DNA from: Alcanivoracaceae bacterium
Lineage (GTDB): Bacteria; Pseudomonadota; Gammaproteobacteria; Xanthomonadales; Marinicellaceae
Direction: 5' to 3'
NCBI GenBank assembly: GCA_016744455.1
Contig: JADGEI010000019.1
Location: 1 to 64,000, forward strand
DNA: 64,000 nucleotides
The notes beneath the pieces are model-generated. The model was not told the DNA's origin. It saw nothing but the letters and a program-made list of their open reading frames with translations, and made no database searches. Both the position numbers and the translations under genes were made by a program. This document shows positions 17,405 to 26,694 of the stretch, in pieces (within the stretch, counting starts at the first letter, position 1; each line of letters starts with the position of its first letter).

Positions 17405-19129
17405 TTATTCAAATCCGTTCTCGAATATTGCTTCAATAAAAACAATGCCATAGACTTCAGATGACATTTCTGAAGTGGTTCCTGACCATGTGCTTGGGAT
17501 AACGTTATCAGCTGTAGAGGTACTAGTCGTCCGTATACCAAAGCCATTAGCAAGTGGGTTGGTTAACGAGAAAGTGAAATCACCATTGGCATCAGCAACA
17601 GCAGAGCCCAGATGCTCTAGAGCATCTAATACAGAATCGTTGTTGTCTAAGTAAAAATCAATTAAGCAATTTGGACAAGGGCTAGGATCTCCAAAAACAT
17701 TACTGAGGTGAGAATGCCCAGAAACACTCGTACCATTTACCGTTTCTATTACTGCTGGTTCAAAAGTTTTTTGAACACTCATCAACATTGGGCCATATTC
17801 AATGTATTTATCCAAGCCAGTTTTGACAATATTACGACGAATCGTATTACCGCCATCTTTAAAACCATTGACGTGTGTATCACTCCATAAAATTGCACCT
17901 TCAGTGTTATCAAAACCATTTTTTGGGAAATAAATTTCATTGTCGATAATCATATGACCATTATTGACCTCAGGTATGTCTCTGGTTGTTGATAGTTTAA
18001 TGCCTTGTCCACAGACTCCAACTTCCGTACCTGCTAAGTCTTTACCGATAATATTGTTTTGTACAGTATGTAACCGACCAAAAACGGTTAAGGTTTCTGG
18101 TGGTGTTGAATTGGTACTGTGTATTGATTGCATTCCTGCAAGAACATTATTATCTATTAATAAGCCTTCGCCAGAGGCTGAAATACCAGCTCCACCAAAC
18201 CATTCAGCTGCATCTAATGGTGGATTTACAGGGTTGATGTTTGTAAAAGTCCGACAGTTGAGGTTGGCTGGGACATTTGGAACTGTACCATCAATTCTTG
18301 TGCCAATTAGATTATTGATAATTTGTACTCCATTTGTTCCAGAGTTGATTTCAACAGCATAAGTACTGGCTCCAGTTATTACATTGCTATCGACTAACAT
18401 GCGGTCCGCAAAAATTGTGGTTAATATGGCATGGTTTCCTGCAAGGTTATCTGTGTTTCCAGCAAAATCATCAAATTCAATAGACATACCATCGGCTGCT
18501 AATCCCCAAGTATTATTTTGAAAAACACCATCTGATTGCTTCCAATGAATGCTCTGTCCACCCATAAAACCAAGGTTTCTGATTGTGATAAATTTAAGTT
18601 GTAAGTCCAATGTTGTGCCAGAATCAATCATAACCCTTGGCATTTCACTATTTAGAACATCAACAATAGGTCCATGAATGGTTATATTGCCATTTAAATC
18701 TGTTCCTTGAGGCTCAAGACCATAAAAGCTTGAGGTTACAGAACTATTCATAGGCAAAACCCATTGGTCATCAGTGGCATTATAATGGATATCATCAGCA
18801 TCGCCATTACTGCCGTTGAGTCCAGCAAATCGAATTAAAATGGGCGAACATCCCGGGCATTCAGTACCATCAGATCGTGCTCCTGCTTCTCGTAGGGCTC
18901 TCCTAAATGTACATTTCCCAGCACCTGAACCTGTGATATCAGGAAAAAATGTAGCTGCACCCTGGCTATAATCACACGTATGTAAGTTATGGTTTGGTTC
19001 TTCATCTATTGCCCAGTCAACAGTGATAATACAACCACTACCGTTGCAGACTGTGGTACTTGCCGTAACAGTGGCACTGAAAAGGGTAAATAGTAACGCT
19101 AAAAATATTCGATTTGTAAAAAGTGTCAT
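17405..19129 (-). CDS. Exported right-handed beta-helix protein ending in GFE motif
   Basis: A signal peptide (MTLFTNRIFLALLFTLFSATVTA) precedes a cysteine-rich N-terminal region with CTFRRALREA, the CSLP/choice-of-anchor-like start seen in many exported parallel beta-helix proteins. Residues ~130-470 contain repeated N-rich turns (NNVLAG, QNNIIG, DNEIYF, RRNIVK), as in pectate-lyase-like beta-helices. No catalytic residues can be assigned. A carboxypeptidase-like or fibronectin-like segment follows (GSAVADANGDFTFSL). The protein ends exactly with EAIFENGFE, the motif shared with other exported proteins here. Length is 574 residues. It probably stays at the cell surface. Confidence 0.8.
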   Translation of the reverse strand: MTLFTNRIFLALLFTLFSATVTASTTVCNGSGCIITVDWAIDEEPNHNLHTCDYSQGAATFFPDITGSGAGKCTFRRALREAGARSDGTECPGCSPILIRFAGLNGSNGDADDIHYNATDDQWVLPMNSSVTSSFYGLEPQGTDLNGNITIHGPIVDVLNSEMPRVMIDSGTTLDLQLKFITIRNLGFMGGQSIHWKQSDGVFQNNTWGLAADGMSIEFDDFAGNTDNLAGNHAILTTIFADRMLVDSNVITGASTYAVEINSGTNGVQIINNLIGTRIDGTVPNVPANLNCRTFTNINPVNPPLDAAEWFGGAGISASGEGLLIDNNVLAGMQSIHSTNSTPPETLTVFGRLHTVQNNIIGKDLAGTEVGVCGQGIKLSTTRDIPEVNNGHMIIDNEIYFPKNGFDNTEGAILWSDTHVNGFKDGGNTIRRNIVKTGLDKYIEYGPMLMSVQKTFEPAVIETVNGTSVSGHSHLSNVFGDPSPCPNCLIDFYLDNNDSVLDALEHLGSAVADANGDFTFSLTNPLANGFGIRTTSTSTADNVIPSTWSGTTSEMSSEVYGIVFIEAIFENGFE

Positions 19130-19293
19130 TACATAATTTCCGTTTGTTTGAAATAAAAGGCTATTTTAATAAAAAGGCAATTTTGAATTATGAAGGAGTT
19201 GTGAAAATGTTATGATTTTCTTGTGAAATTTAGAAAACCTAGCTATCAAAAGCCAAATTTTATGCATTAAACCTCATCGTGTTATTTAATCAA

Positions 19294-21330
19294 TTAACCA
19301 ACAAACATAGACGTTTTAATCCGTTCAATTTCATTGCGCAACTCTGCTGCTTCTTCGAATTCTAGATTTTTGGCATGGGTGAACATTTGTTTTTCGAGTT
19401 TGGCGATTAGCTTGGCTAATTGCTTAGGGTTGTTAACATCATAATCAGCAGATTGTTCGGCAATTTTTAATAGAGGCTTGTTATCAGTACTCGTTGATTC
19501 AACATAACCTTCTTTAAGGTCATGAATTTTTCGTATCACGGTTGTTGGTGTTATGTCGTGTTCTTTATTGAAGGCAACTTGTTTCTCACGCCGCCTCTTG
19601 GTTTCATTGATGGCGTATTCCATCGCTGCGGTAATTTTATCACCATATAATATGGCTTTTCCTTTTTCATTTCGGCTTGCTCGCCCTATGGTTTGCACCA
19701 ATGACCTATCAGAACGTAAGAAACCAGGTTTATCAGCATCCAATATAGCAACCAATGAAACCTCCGGCATATCCAACCCTTCTCTTAAAAGGTTAATGCC
19801 GATTAATACATCAAATACACCTTTGCGTAAATCTCTAATGATTTCTGCTCGCTCTACCGTGTCAATTTCAGAGTGCAAATAACGGCATTTAATGCCATGT
19901 TCGGTCATGTAATCGGTTAAATCTTCACTCATGCGTTTAGTTAATGTGGTCACCAAAACGCGCTCTTGAATCTTAACGCGTTTATTGATTTCAGACAATA
20001 AATCATCTACTTGAGTGCCAACGGGGCGTACTTCAATTTCAGGATCTAATAGCCCTGTTGGTCTGACCACTTGCTCAATGGTTTGTGATGCATTGTCAGC
20101 TTCGTATTGTGCTGGTGTGGCTGAAACAAATATCATTCGGGGTGTTCGGGCTTGCCATTCTTCAAACTTCAAAGGTCGATTATCTAAGGCTGAGGGGAGT
20201 CGAAAACCATAATTGACAAGGTTTTCCTTACGTGATCTATCGCCCTTATACATGCCTCCAATTTGTGGGATGCTGACATGACTTTCATCCATAACTAGTA
20301 AGGCATCATCGGGTAAATAATCGAATAAACACGGCGGTGGTTGCCCTGGTTCTAGCCCAGTGAAGTGCCGCGAATAATTTTCGATTCCTGAACAATAACC
20401 CAGCTCCATCATCATTTCTAAATCATAATTTGTGCGTTGTTGTAGTCGTTGTGCTTCAACTAAACGGTTTTCATCATTTAATACTTTTAGACGGTCAACC
20501 AACTCTTCACGAATCGTGGTAGTAGCATGAATCATACGGTCACGTGGTGTGACAAAGTGTTTAGTTGGAAAAATAATCATTTCTTTTTCACGGCTAATGA
20601 CTTTACCGGTCAACGGATCAAAATAACTTAACTGTTCAACTTCATCGTCAAATAATTCAATTCGAATAGCATTTTTATCTGATTCTGCAGGAAAGATATC
20701 AATCACCTCACCATGGACTCTAAAAGTTCCTCTGGCTAATTCATAATCATTGCGGTTAAATTGCAGTTCAGTTAACTGGTGCAATAATGATCGTTGTTCA
20801 ACAATTTGACCTACTTTTATTGGGATAGTCATCTGTAAATACGATTGTGGATCTCCCAAACCATAAATAGCTGATACGGTGGCAACGATTATAACATCGC
20901 GTCTTTGCATCAAAGATTTGGTAGCAGATAGTCGCATTTGTTCAATATAATCATTGATAGAGGCATCTTTTTCTATAAAAGTATCTGAGGCAGCGACATA
21001 GGCTTCGGGTTGGTAATAATCATAATATGAAACAAAGTATTCAACGGCATTATCAGGAAAAAATTCTTTAAACTCATTAAATAACTGCCCTGCAAGAGTT
21101 TTATTGTGCACCATAACCATGGTTGGTTTTTGAATGTTTTGAATGACATTAGCAACGGTAAAAGTTTTTCCAGAACCTGTTACTCCCAACAAAGTTTGTG
21201 CTTTAAGTCCAGCTTCAAAACCTTCGGACAATTGTTTAATTGCATTCGGCTGGTCACCAGCTGGCTTAAAAGGGCTATGAATACTGAAGTCTTTTTGACT
21301 TTTATTAACTTGTAGTTCGATTAGTTCCAA
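19294..21330 (-). CDS. uvrB: UvrABC excision nuclease subunit B
   Basis: UvrB loads on damaged DNA with UvrA and recruits UvrC for incision. All hallmarks are present: Walker A GVTGSGKT, the beta-hairpin region [15 protein letters not shown] box in [18 protein letters not shown], helicase motif [11 protein letters not shown], and a C-terminal UVR domain ([26 protein letters not shown]) that contacts UvrC. Length (678) is normal. The start appears to be TTG at 21330, with no better ATG in frame and no obvious ribosome site. It follows intI on the same strand after 51 bases. Confidence 0.97.
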   Translation of the reverse strand: MELIELQVNKSQKDFSIHSPFKPAGDQPNAIKQLSEGFEAGLKAQTLLGVTGSGKTFTVANVIQNIQKPTMVMVHNKTLAGQLFNEFKEFFPDNAVEYFVSYYDYYQPEAYVAASDTFIEKDASINDYIEQMRLSATKSLMQRRDVIIVATVSAIYGLGDPQSYLQMTIPIKVGQIVEQRSLLHQLTELQFNRNDYELARGTFRVHGEVIDIFPAESDKNAIRIELFDDEVEQLSYFDPLTGKVISREKEMIIFPTKHFVTPRDRMIHATTTIREELVDRLKVLNDENRLVEAQRLQQRTNYDLEMMMELGYCSGIENYSRHFTGLEPGQPPPCLFDYLPDDALLVMDESHVSIPQIGGMYKGDRSRKENLVNYGFRLPSALDNRPLKFEEWQARTPRMIFVSATPAQYEADNASQTIEQVVRPTGLLDPEIEVRPVGTQVDDLLSEINKRVKIQERVLVTTLTKRMSEDLTDYMTEHGIKCRYLHSEIDTVERAEIIRDLRKGVFDVLIGINLLREGLDMPEVSLVAILDADKPGFLRSDRSLVQTIGRASRNEKGKAILYGDKITAAMEYAINETKRRREKQVAFNKEHDITPTTVIRKIHDLKEGYVESTSTDNKPLLKIAEQSADYDVNNPKQLAKLIAKLEKQMFTHAKNLEFEEAAELRNEIERIKTSMFVG

Positions 21331-21381
21331 TGAAATTAGGCATTTAAAAAGCGAAATTATAGCACAGAGATTAGAAAATCA

Positions 21382-22344
21382 TCACAAATAATCCAAAGGG
21401 CTAAAACGGTTTTGTTGACTTAACTCTTTAACCACATGGGTATAAATCATAGTGGTTTCTAAGCGTTTATGCCCAAGCATTTCTTGAATAGTGCGGATAT
21501 CAATGCCAGCTTGTAACAAATGGGTGGCATAGGAGTGCCTAAAAGTATGGGCAGTGATTTTTTTATTGATGCCTGATTTAATCACGGCCCGTTTTAAATT
21601 TCTTGCACAAGTGCTTTCCAAAACATGGTGTCGTCTCATAATGTTAGAGTTTGGGTCCTTGGATATTTTATTCATCTGAAATAAATAGTGCCACTTAAAC
21701 TCCTTATTGGCATTTGGGTATTTCCTTGCCAAAGCATTGGGCATTTCTACCGTGCCAAACCCATCAGCTAAATCATTTTGGTGCTGTATTTGATTGGTTT
21801 TAATAATTTCCTTAAATGCTGTTATTAATTTTTGTGGTAAAGGCAAAGAACGGTCATTTAAAGATTTACTGTCCCAAATAATCATGCGATTATAGTCAAA
21901 ATCAACATCCTTAATCCTTAGTTTTAAAACCTCAGACAAGCGTAAACCACAACCATAAATAGTTTGGATAATAGTTTTGTAATTGTTTTCAGGGAATTGT
22001 TGAATAATATGCTTAACTTCTTTAGTACTTAAAACAGTTGGTAAATGCACCCTTTGTTTAGCTCGAAGTGCGTTGATATTTTGATCGTGCAACGGCAACT
22101 CCAAGACTTGGTTATATAAAAACATCAGAGCATTAAAAGCTTGGTTTTGAGTGGATGCCGAAACACTGCGCTGTGTCACTAAATGGGTTAAAAATTGTTC
22201 AATCTCAAACTTTCCCATGTTTTCTGGATGAGTTTTATTGTGAAATAAAATAAATTGTTTAATCCAAGAAACATAAGATTTTTCAGTATGTGAACTATAA
22301 TGTTTAAATTTAATTTTAGTCCTAACTCTATCCAATAACTTCAT
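21382..22344 (-). CDS. intI: Integron integrase (tyrosine recombinase IntI)
   Basis: IntI inserts and excises gene cassettes by attI x attC recombination. Start 22344 (MKLLDRVRTKIKFKHYSSHTEKSYVSWI) fits the family and gives 320 residues. A GTG at 22353 would add three. The catalytic residues are visible: R in CGLRLSEVLKLRI, H-x-x-R in TAHTFRHSYATHLL, H in LGHKRLETT and the nucleophile Y in MIYTHV. The IntI-specific patch is present (ALARKYPNANKEFKWHYLF then RRHHVLES), separating it from XerC/D. It is transcribed away from the cassettes, as usual. It looks intact. Confidence 0.95.
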   Translation of the reverse strand: MKLLDRVRTKIKFKHYSSHTEKSYVSWIKQFILFHNKTHPENMGKFEIEQFLTHLVTQRSVSASTQNQAFNALMFLYNQVLELPLHDQNINALRAKQRVHLPTVLSTKEVKHIIQQFPENNYKTIIQTIYGCGLRLSEVLKLRIKDVDFDYNRMIIWDSKSLNDRSLPLPQKLITAFKEIIKTNQIQHQNDLADGFGTVEMPNALARKYPNANKEFKWHYLFQMNKISKDPNSNIMRRHHVLESTCARNLKRAVIKSGINKKITAHTFRHSYATHLLQAGIDIRTIQEMLGHKRLETTMIYTHVVKELSQQNRFSPLDYL

Positions 22345-22472
22345 AAAATGCACTTTTTCCCTGTTATTTGCGTATATTAGTGCATAAGTGCAAATATATC
22401 ACGAATATAACGCATATAAGTGCATAAATATAAGACTTTAATCTGAAATAAGGCTGTGTTACTATTAAAACC

Positions 22473-22592
22473 ATGAAAAACAATACATTTTTTAACAAAA
22501 ATAAAGCGATATATGGCACTAATGCAGGTATATTAAGTTGTTATGCGCTAAAACGTAAATTATTAAACATCTTATCGGAGAAATATAAATGA
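22473..22592 (+). CDS. 39-codon leader ORF spanning attI, overlapping the first cassette gene
   Basis: An ATG at 22473 opens 39 codons (MKNNTFFNKNKAIYG...) that run through the attI core GTTATGC (22540-22546) and stop in an atga overlap with the metallo-beta-lactamase start at 22589. It resembles in position the ORF-11 leader at attI1, known to raise translation of the first cassette. Codons and composition give no independent proof that it is made, so this is a candidate leader peptide. Confidence 0.4.
   Translation: MKNNTFFNKNKAIYGTNAGILSCYALKRKLLNILSEKYK
22540..22546 (+). other. attI core site (GTTATGC)
   Basis: The 7-base core GTTATGC lies between intI and the first cassette and equals the core closing the first attC at 23600-23606. 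Upstream, at 22380-22432, the AT-rich sequence has repeated agtgcataa units (tagtgcataagtgcaaatat, aagtgcataaatat) that could be integrase-binding direct repeats. The extent of attI beyond the core is inference. Confidence 0.7.
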
Positions 22593-23491
22593 ATCGCTTA
22601 CCCTATAAATTAATCCTAATAGCGAGCCTGTTATTATCGAGCATGGCAGCGGGTGCATCCAGTTTTCCAACTCAAGAACCTATGGGAGGAAAGCCGTTTG
22701 GCCACAGTGTAAAAAATATTGGCGACGGACTGTATGTATTTCGCTGGTGGGTTTATCGCAATTTATTTATTCTCACTGATGATGGCGTTATTGTTACTGA
22801 CCCGATGAACCCAAAAGCGGCTAACCTTTTACGCAATGAGATACGAAAAATTACGGACAAACCTGTTAAGTATGTTGTCTATAGCCACAATCATCATGAC
22901 CATATTTCTGGTGGTAATATTTTTAAAGAAGAAGGCGCAAAATTTGTAGGTCATAAGAACTTACTAAGGGAGTTAACTGATCACCCAAATCCCGTAACAC
23001 CAATGCCAGATATTACATTTGAAGATACGTATACATTAAAACTGGGTGGTAGAACATTAGAGTTAAACTACTTCGGGCCAAATCATGGGAATAGCTTGAC
23101 AGTTATGCGGCTTCCTAAAGAGAAAGCGTTGTTTATAGTAGATATAGTCACGCCTCGCCGAATAGCCTTTAGAACCATGCCTGACTTCTGGCCTGATGAA
23201 TGGATAAGGTCACTAAAAGAAATAGAAAAAATGGATTTTGACTACGTTATTTCTGGTCACGGACCAGAAGGTGAACCGGCAATTGACCCAGCGTCTGTTG
23301 TTGCAGAGCAACGCATTTACTTAGAAGACTTGATGGTAGCTGTAAAAAAAGCAATGGACTCTGGTACACATAGCCCTGATGCACTAAGAAAAACCGTTAA
23401 GCTCCCCAAGTATGAAAACTGGCGTTACTACAAAGAGTGGCTCCCAATGAATATTGAACGTATTTGGGCTTATTATCATATGGGCTGGTGA
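22589..23491 (+). CDS. Exported metallo-beta-lactamase-fold hydrolase (cassette 1)
   Basis: A signal peptide (LILIASLLLSSMAAGA) directs it to the periplasm. The fold is shown by the zinc motif SHNHHDHISGG, the third ligand in GPNHGNS, an aspartate bridge in LFIVDIVTPRR and a final histidine in SGHGPEG. The 300-residue protein could hydrolyse esters, thioesters or lactams. It lacks features that would place it with confidence among B1-B3 beta-lactamases and looks closer to the broad group of periplasmic MBL hydrolases. GGAG lies nine bases upstream. It is the first cassette after attI and is closed by attC at 23511-23606. Confidence 0.85.
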   Translation: MNRLPYKLILIASLLLSSMAAGASSFPTQEPMGGKPFGHSVKNIGDGLYVFRWWVYRNLFILTDDGVIVTDPMNPKAANLLRNEIRKITDKPVKYVVYSHNHHDHISGGNIFKEEGAKFVGHKNLLRELTDHPNPVTPMPDITFEDTYTLKLGGRTLELNYFGPNHGNSLTVMRLPKEKALFIVDIVTPRRIAFRTMPDFWPDEWIRSLKEIEKMDFDYVISGHGPEGEPAIDPASVVAEQRIYLEDLMVAVKKAMDSGTHSPDALRKTVKLPKYENWRYYKEWLPMNIERIWAYYHMGW

Positions 23492-23510
23492 TAACCAATT
23501 AGCTAGTATT

Positions 23511-23606
23511 GCATAACAAATAGCTCCAGCGGACAATTTAAAGCGTCACTTGTTTTGCATTCGCAAAACGTGCCACTTTAAATTGCCGCTGAGCAAGGCG
23601 TTATGC
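23511..23606 (+). other. attC recombination site 1
   Basis: It begins with GCATAAC and ends with GCGTTATGC. The arms are imperfect inverted repeats (agctccagcggacaatttaaa against tttaaattgccgctgagc) around a central hairpin (ttttgcattcgcaaaa). Length about 96 bases. This is a textbook attC layout. Confidence 0.93.
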
Positions 23607-23615
23607 ATCAATACC

Positions 23616-23954
23616 ATGAATATATTTCAAACAGGAAACGTAGTACTAGAGGAAAGAATAGATGGGGAGCGGTGGGTCTTTAAAGTAAGTAAAGTATTTT
23701 ATTTATCCGACGAAGAATATTCAAGGAATGAAGCTTATAACGATACTCTTGGTAATTATGAGCCAGCAAAAGAATTACCAACGAACTCTTTTGCTACTAT
23801 CACGGCATCAAATAACTCAGGTGGTTATATCGAATTTCATTGGTCTTCGGGCATTGGTAAGATATATCCTCACGTTAGCAAAAAAGGGTGGTCCAAAGGT
23901 CTATTTGTAAAGCTAAACCAAATACTATCGAAATGGCGTTTCCCAAATGCATAA
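23616..23954 (+). CDS. Unknown cassette protein, 112 residues (cassette 2)
   Basis: No family is recognised. The start at 23616 follows the attC core by nine bases, as usual for cassette genes, and no Shine-Dalgarno is seen. An upstream ATG at 23550 would lie inside attC1. The protein is soluble and mixed alpha/beta, with two aromatic-rich parts (WVFKVSKVFYLSDEEY and YIEFHWSSGIGKIYPHVSKK). Its last codons enter attC2, which begins at 23949. Typical of integron orphan genes. Confidence 0.7.
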   Translation: MNIFQTGNVVLEERIDGERWVFKVSKVFYLSDEEYSRNEAYNDTLGNYEPAKELPTNSFATITASNNSGGYIEFHWSSGIGKIYPHVSKKGWSKGLFVKLNQILSKWRFPNA

Positions 23955-24074
23955 CCAAGCTATCGTGCATCGCCAGCAAGCTGGCTGGACAAACTTTCCG
24001 GTACTTGGTTTTGTGGCGGAAAAGATGCCACAAAACAATCACCAAAAAGTTTGCCGCACATAGCGGCGTTATAC
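23949..24074 (+). other. attC recombination site 2
   Basis: It starts GCATAAC and ends GCGTTATAC. The outer arms pair imperfectly (gacaaactttccgg with aaaaagtttgccgc). The middle holds a strong hairpin (ttttgtggc against gccacaaaa). Length about 126 bases. Confidence 0.9.
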
Positions 24075-24091
24075 CCTATATTGGAGAGGAA

Positions 24092-25639
24092 ATGTTCATC
24101 AGTAGTTCTTTAGTAGAGCAACACTTTCGTGAAACAGAAAAGCTTATCCGGAAATTATCTAGGGATGACGTTGCAGATTGGCTACTCAATACGGGCTACT
24201 TTCCTGAATCAAATATACTGCCTCCATCGTTTAAAATTCATGATTATAAATTGAAAGATAGGCCATATAATCGCAATGTTACAGATCTGGCAAGACGACA
24301 ATTAACATCGATTTCATATCCAAAATCTCTGCTAACTGACAGAGTATTTGCGGTTCAAGATCCACGAAATTATCATGATATTGTTTTTTATCTTCACAGT
24401 GAGTGGGATAACATTCTTAACAGGCTGTATCCAGAAAACACCAAGATATTCTCGTACAGTATGCCTATTCCAGTAGACACAAAGAACCAAGGATCTGTTG
24501 GTAGTTTACGTTCAGGTAGAATGATTTATGAATGGATACGGATGGCTGAAAGTGACCTAGTTATTGATGCTACGTCATACAAATACTTAGCTAAAACGGA
24601 CATTACTAATTTTTACTCCTCTGTTTATACGCATAGCGTTGCTTGGGCTATTGCTGGAAGCCGTGAAACTGCTTTTGAAGACAAGCAGTTTGCATTGTTC
24701 GGAAACAAAATCGACAAACTTTTGCAATATTCAAACGACGCTAGAACAAATGGGATACCTGTAGGGTCTGCTCTCAGTGATCTCATCGCCGAAATTCTCC
24801 TGTCTTGGGTTGATGAGAAGGTGTCACTAGAGTTGGGCGATCTGGACTTTCTGGCCGTTCGTTTTAAAGATGACTATAGAATATTGTGCAATACGGAAGA
24901 AGATGCAAAAAAGGTTTTGAGTACTATTTCCGAAGAGCTCAAAAAAATAAACCTTAGTTTGAACGAAACTAAGACACAAATATTCTCTCTTCCTGACGGA
25001 TTATATCGCCCTCATGATCGTGAGTACTTTCCTCATTCATTGAGAGAACGATCAAAAGTGTCATTTAAAACATTCGAGCATACGCTATTGATAGCTTTAG
25101 ACATACATAGAAAATATCCAGGGACTGGTATCTTGGAGAAATTTTTTTCAGAGTTGCTTACAAAAAATAAAATTTTAAAAGTACAATTTTCAAAACACGA
25201 GCGACAATGTCTGGTGCAGCTAACTAAGTTCATATCATTATTGTTCTTAATAAAGCGTGAATCAGAAAAAACATTGAGTCACGTACTCAGTCTTATTGAA
25301 ATTGTCTACTTAACAAACAATGCGTATAAAAAAATGCTAAAACCGTTTATCAAACAGATAGTTGAAAAAGAATTAGTAGCGGCATCTAACAAAAACTCAG
25401 CTTTTGATGTTGTGTGGTATATATTTTTCTCTCGCTATATCGGATTGGGGATCACCAACTTTAAAAACTTGGTCACGAATGAAAAAGTAGCTAGCAACAC
25501 TTTTGTTCAGTGCATTATTACTAGCCAAGACAAACTGTATAGTGATTCGGGCGTTAAATTGTATAGAAAGCCATCAGAATGTAAGGGCGTCAGCCTTGCT
25601 TATAGACTTGATGTATTCAAACGTCATGAACGGGTATAA
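24092..25639 (+). CDS. Reverse transcriptase of the abortive-infection/DRT type (cassette 3)
   Basis: The true start is 24092, with GGAGAGG at 24082-24088. The frame runs open upstream to 23888 through attC2. The 515-residue protein has RT motif A with Asp170 (AKTDITNFYSSVY), motif B (NGIPVGSALSDLIAEI), motif C with the catalytic pair FKDD at 258-261 (AVRFKDDYRILC) and motif D (LNETKTQIFSL). About 200 C-terminal residues are helical, as in Abi-type and defence-associated RTs, and no maturase or HNH domain is present. This argues against group II introns and diversity-generating systems. Likely role is phage defence. No partner ORF is recognisable. Its exact DRT/UG class cannot be given. Confidence 0.85.
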   Translation: MFISSSLVEQHFRETEKLIRKLSRDDVADWLLNTGYFPESNILPPSFKIHDYKLKDRPYNRNVTDLARRQLTSISYPKSLLTDRVFAVQDPRNYHDIVFYLHSEWDNILNRLYPENTKIFSYSMPIPVDTKNQGSVGSLRSGRMIYEWIRMAESDLVIDATSYKYLAKTDITNFYSSVYTHSVAWAIAGSRETAFEDKQFALFGNKIDKLLQYSNDARTNGIPVGSALSDLIAEILLSWVDEKVSLELGDLDFLAVRFKDDYRILCNTEEDAKKVLSTISEELKKINLSLNETKTQIFSLPDGLYRPHDREYFPHSLRERSKVSFKTFEHTLLIALDIHRKYPGTGILEKFFSELLTKNKILKVQFSKHERQCLVQLTKFISLLFLIKRESEKTLSHVLSLIEIVYLTNNAYKKMLKPFIKQIVEKELVAASNKNSAFDVVWYIFFSRYIGLGITNFKNLVTNEKVASNTFVQCIITSQDKLYSDSGVKLYRKPSECKGVSLAYRLDVFKRHERV

Positions 25640-25705
25640 CAAGTTGCTGCACCCGGAAAAATTACTCGCTGCGCTCCCAATTTTCCGGTGAGCAAAGCGT
25701 TAAAT
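25634..25705 (+). other. attC recombination site 3
   Basis: It starts GTATAAC just inside the end of the RT gene and ends GCGTTAAAT. The arms pair well (gctgcacccggaaaa... with ...ttttccggtgagc). At 72 bases it is compact. Confidence 0.9.
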
Positions 25706-25718
25706 ACTAAATTACCTC

Positions 25719-25949
25719 ATGAATCGAAATAAATACAACATAGATAAGATGATCAACCTTTTCGAGACTGGAGAGGTAATAGAGTTTCTATTCTTCTGGG
25801 GGCATACAAAAAAGCCGAAAGATGGAGTGGGAAAGCAGTGCTTAAGCCAATGGTATGAGTCAGGGTTTAATCTTGAAGAATATATATGGGACAGGCACTT
25901 AAAAAGTAAGTTGTTGATATTAAAAACAATTAAATTCAGGTTTTCATAA
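25719..25949 (+). pseudogene. Truncated NADAR-domain cassette gene (cassette 4)
   Basis: The first ~55 residues match the start of NADAR-family proteins, which act on ADP-ribose or riboflavin-pathway intermediates: VIEFLFFWGHTKKPKDGVGKQCLSQWYESGF. After residue ~53 the expected helical core (the TAEHxM-type region) is absent. The frame runs into unrelated sequence ending KTIKFRFS. The break coincides with the left edge of the 817-bp tandem duplication at 25878. No attC follows. The gene is therefore broken. Confidence 0.7.
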
Positions 25950-26694
25950 AAATTGAATAAATTCCCAACAATAAAAAGAGACATATATGAACGCCCCCGT
26001 CAGGTCAAGTCTTTATTCATGATTTAGATAATGGTTTCGGACATATATTCGGCCTATTAATGAGATTCTTGAGTTTTCTAATCTCTGGCCTTGATGAGAT
26101 CCGTAGTAGAATTTTGCTTATCAGGCACTCGGCATTTAATACCTTGTCTATGTTCAGTCTAAAATACTACCAAGCTTTGATTTCTAAGATTTAAGCTTAT
26201 TAATATGTGTTTTCAGTTAAAAATCCAGATGTTTATGGGTGATTAAATGTTTTCATGAAGATTTTGTTTAATTTTGCTTATTTGAGATGTAGCTATAAAT
26301 CTCACATGAACTGTGAAAAAGAGAGCTTGGTGAATGTTTGGTTATTCCAAAGCAGGATTTAACTTAATATCAATCTTGATTTTAGCCTTAATATAATTGG
26401 TGTGTGTCTTTATATGCTTTTATGAATAACAAATAACAATACTTAACAAGCTCAATAAATTAACCACCTTACACTGCGCTTTATACGTTAATTAAACCTA
26501 AGTGTCATGGTGGTGTCGGGTCAAAGTCGTAACTGACTTTAATGAAAATGAACTAATCTATGCGCTAATGGTATAGGAGATATTTGAATGATTTTGAGAA
26601 AATTACGTAAAGATAGAAAATTATCACAAGAACAATTAGCAATAATGTCAGGACTTAGCGTTAGAACAATTCAACGCATCGAAAATGGCAATAG
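25878..26694. repeat. 817-bp direct tandem duplication, copy 1
   Basis: From gaatatatatgggacaggca to ggcaatag this copy is repeated at 26696-27512, with a constant offset of 818 bases and no differences that I can see. It carries a copy of the dispersed repeat (26039-26173), about 400 bases without a gene, and the first 36 codons of the XRE gene. Confidence 0.95.
26039..26173. repeat. Dispersed 135-bp structured repeat, copy 2
   Basis: Nearly identical to 175-309 (ggacatatattcggcc to ctaaaat-actacca). The surrounding sequence differs from the copy at 175, so the repeat itself is the mobile or conserved unit. No transposase gene adjoins it here. Confidence 0.85.

Noticed and set aside
22350..22380. 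LexA-like box upstream of intI (ctgt tatttgcg tata)
   Set aside because: Only one half-site fits the CTGT-N8-ACAG pattern, so SOS control cannot be claimed from sequence.
22589..23491. Calling cassette 1 a carbapenemase resistance gene
   Set aside because: The fold and zinc ligands are general to the superfamily and nothing specific places it in a lactamase subclass.
24092..25639. Group II intron or diversity-generating RT
   Set aside because: No maturase/HNH domain, intron ends, template/variable repeats or Avd gene are seen.
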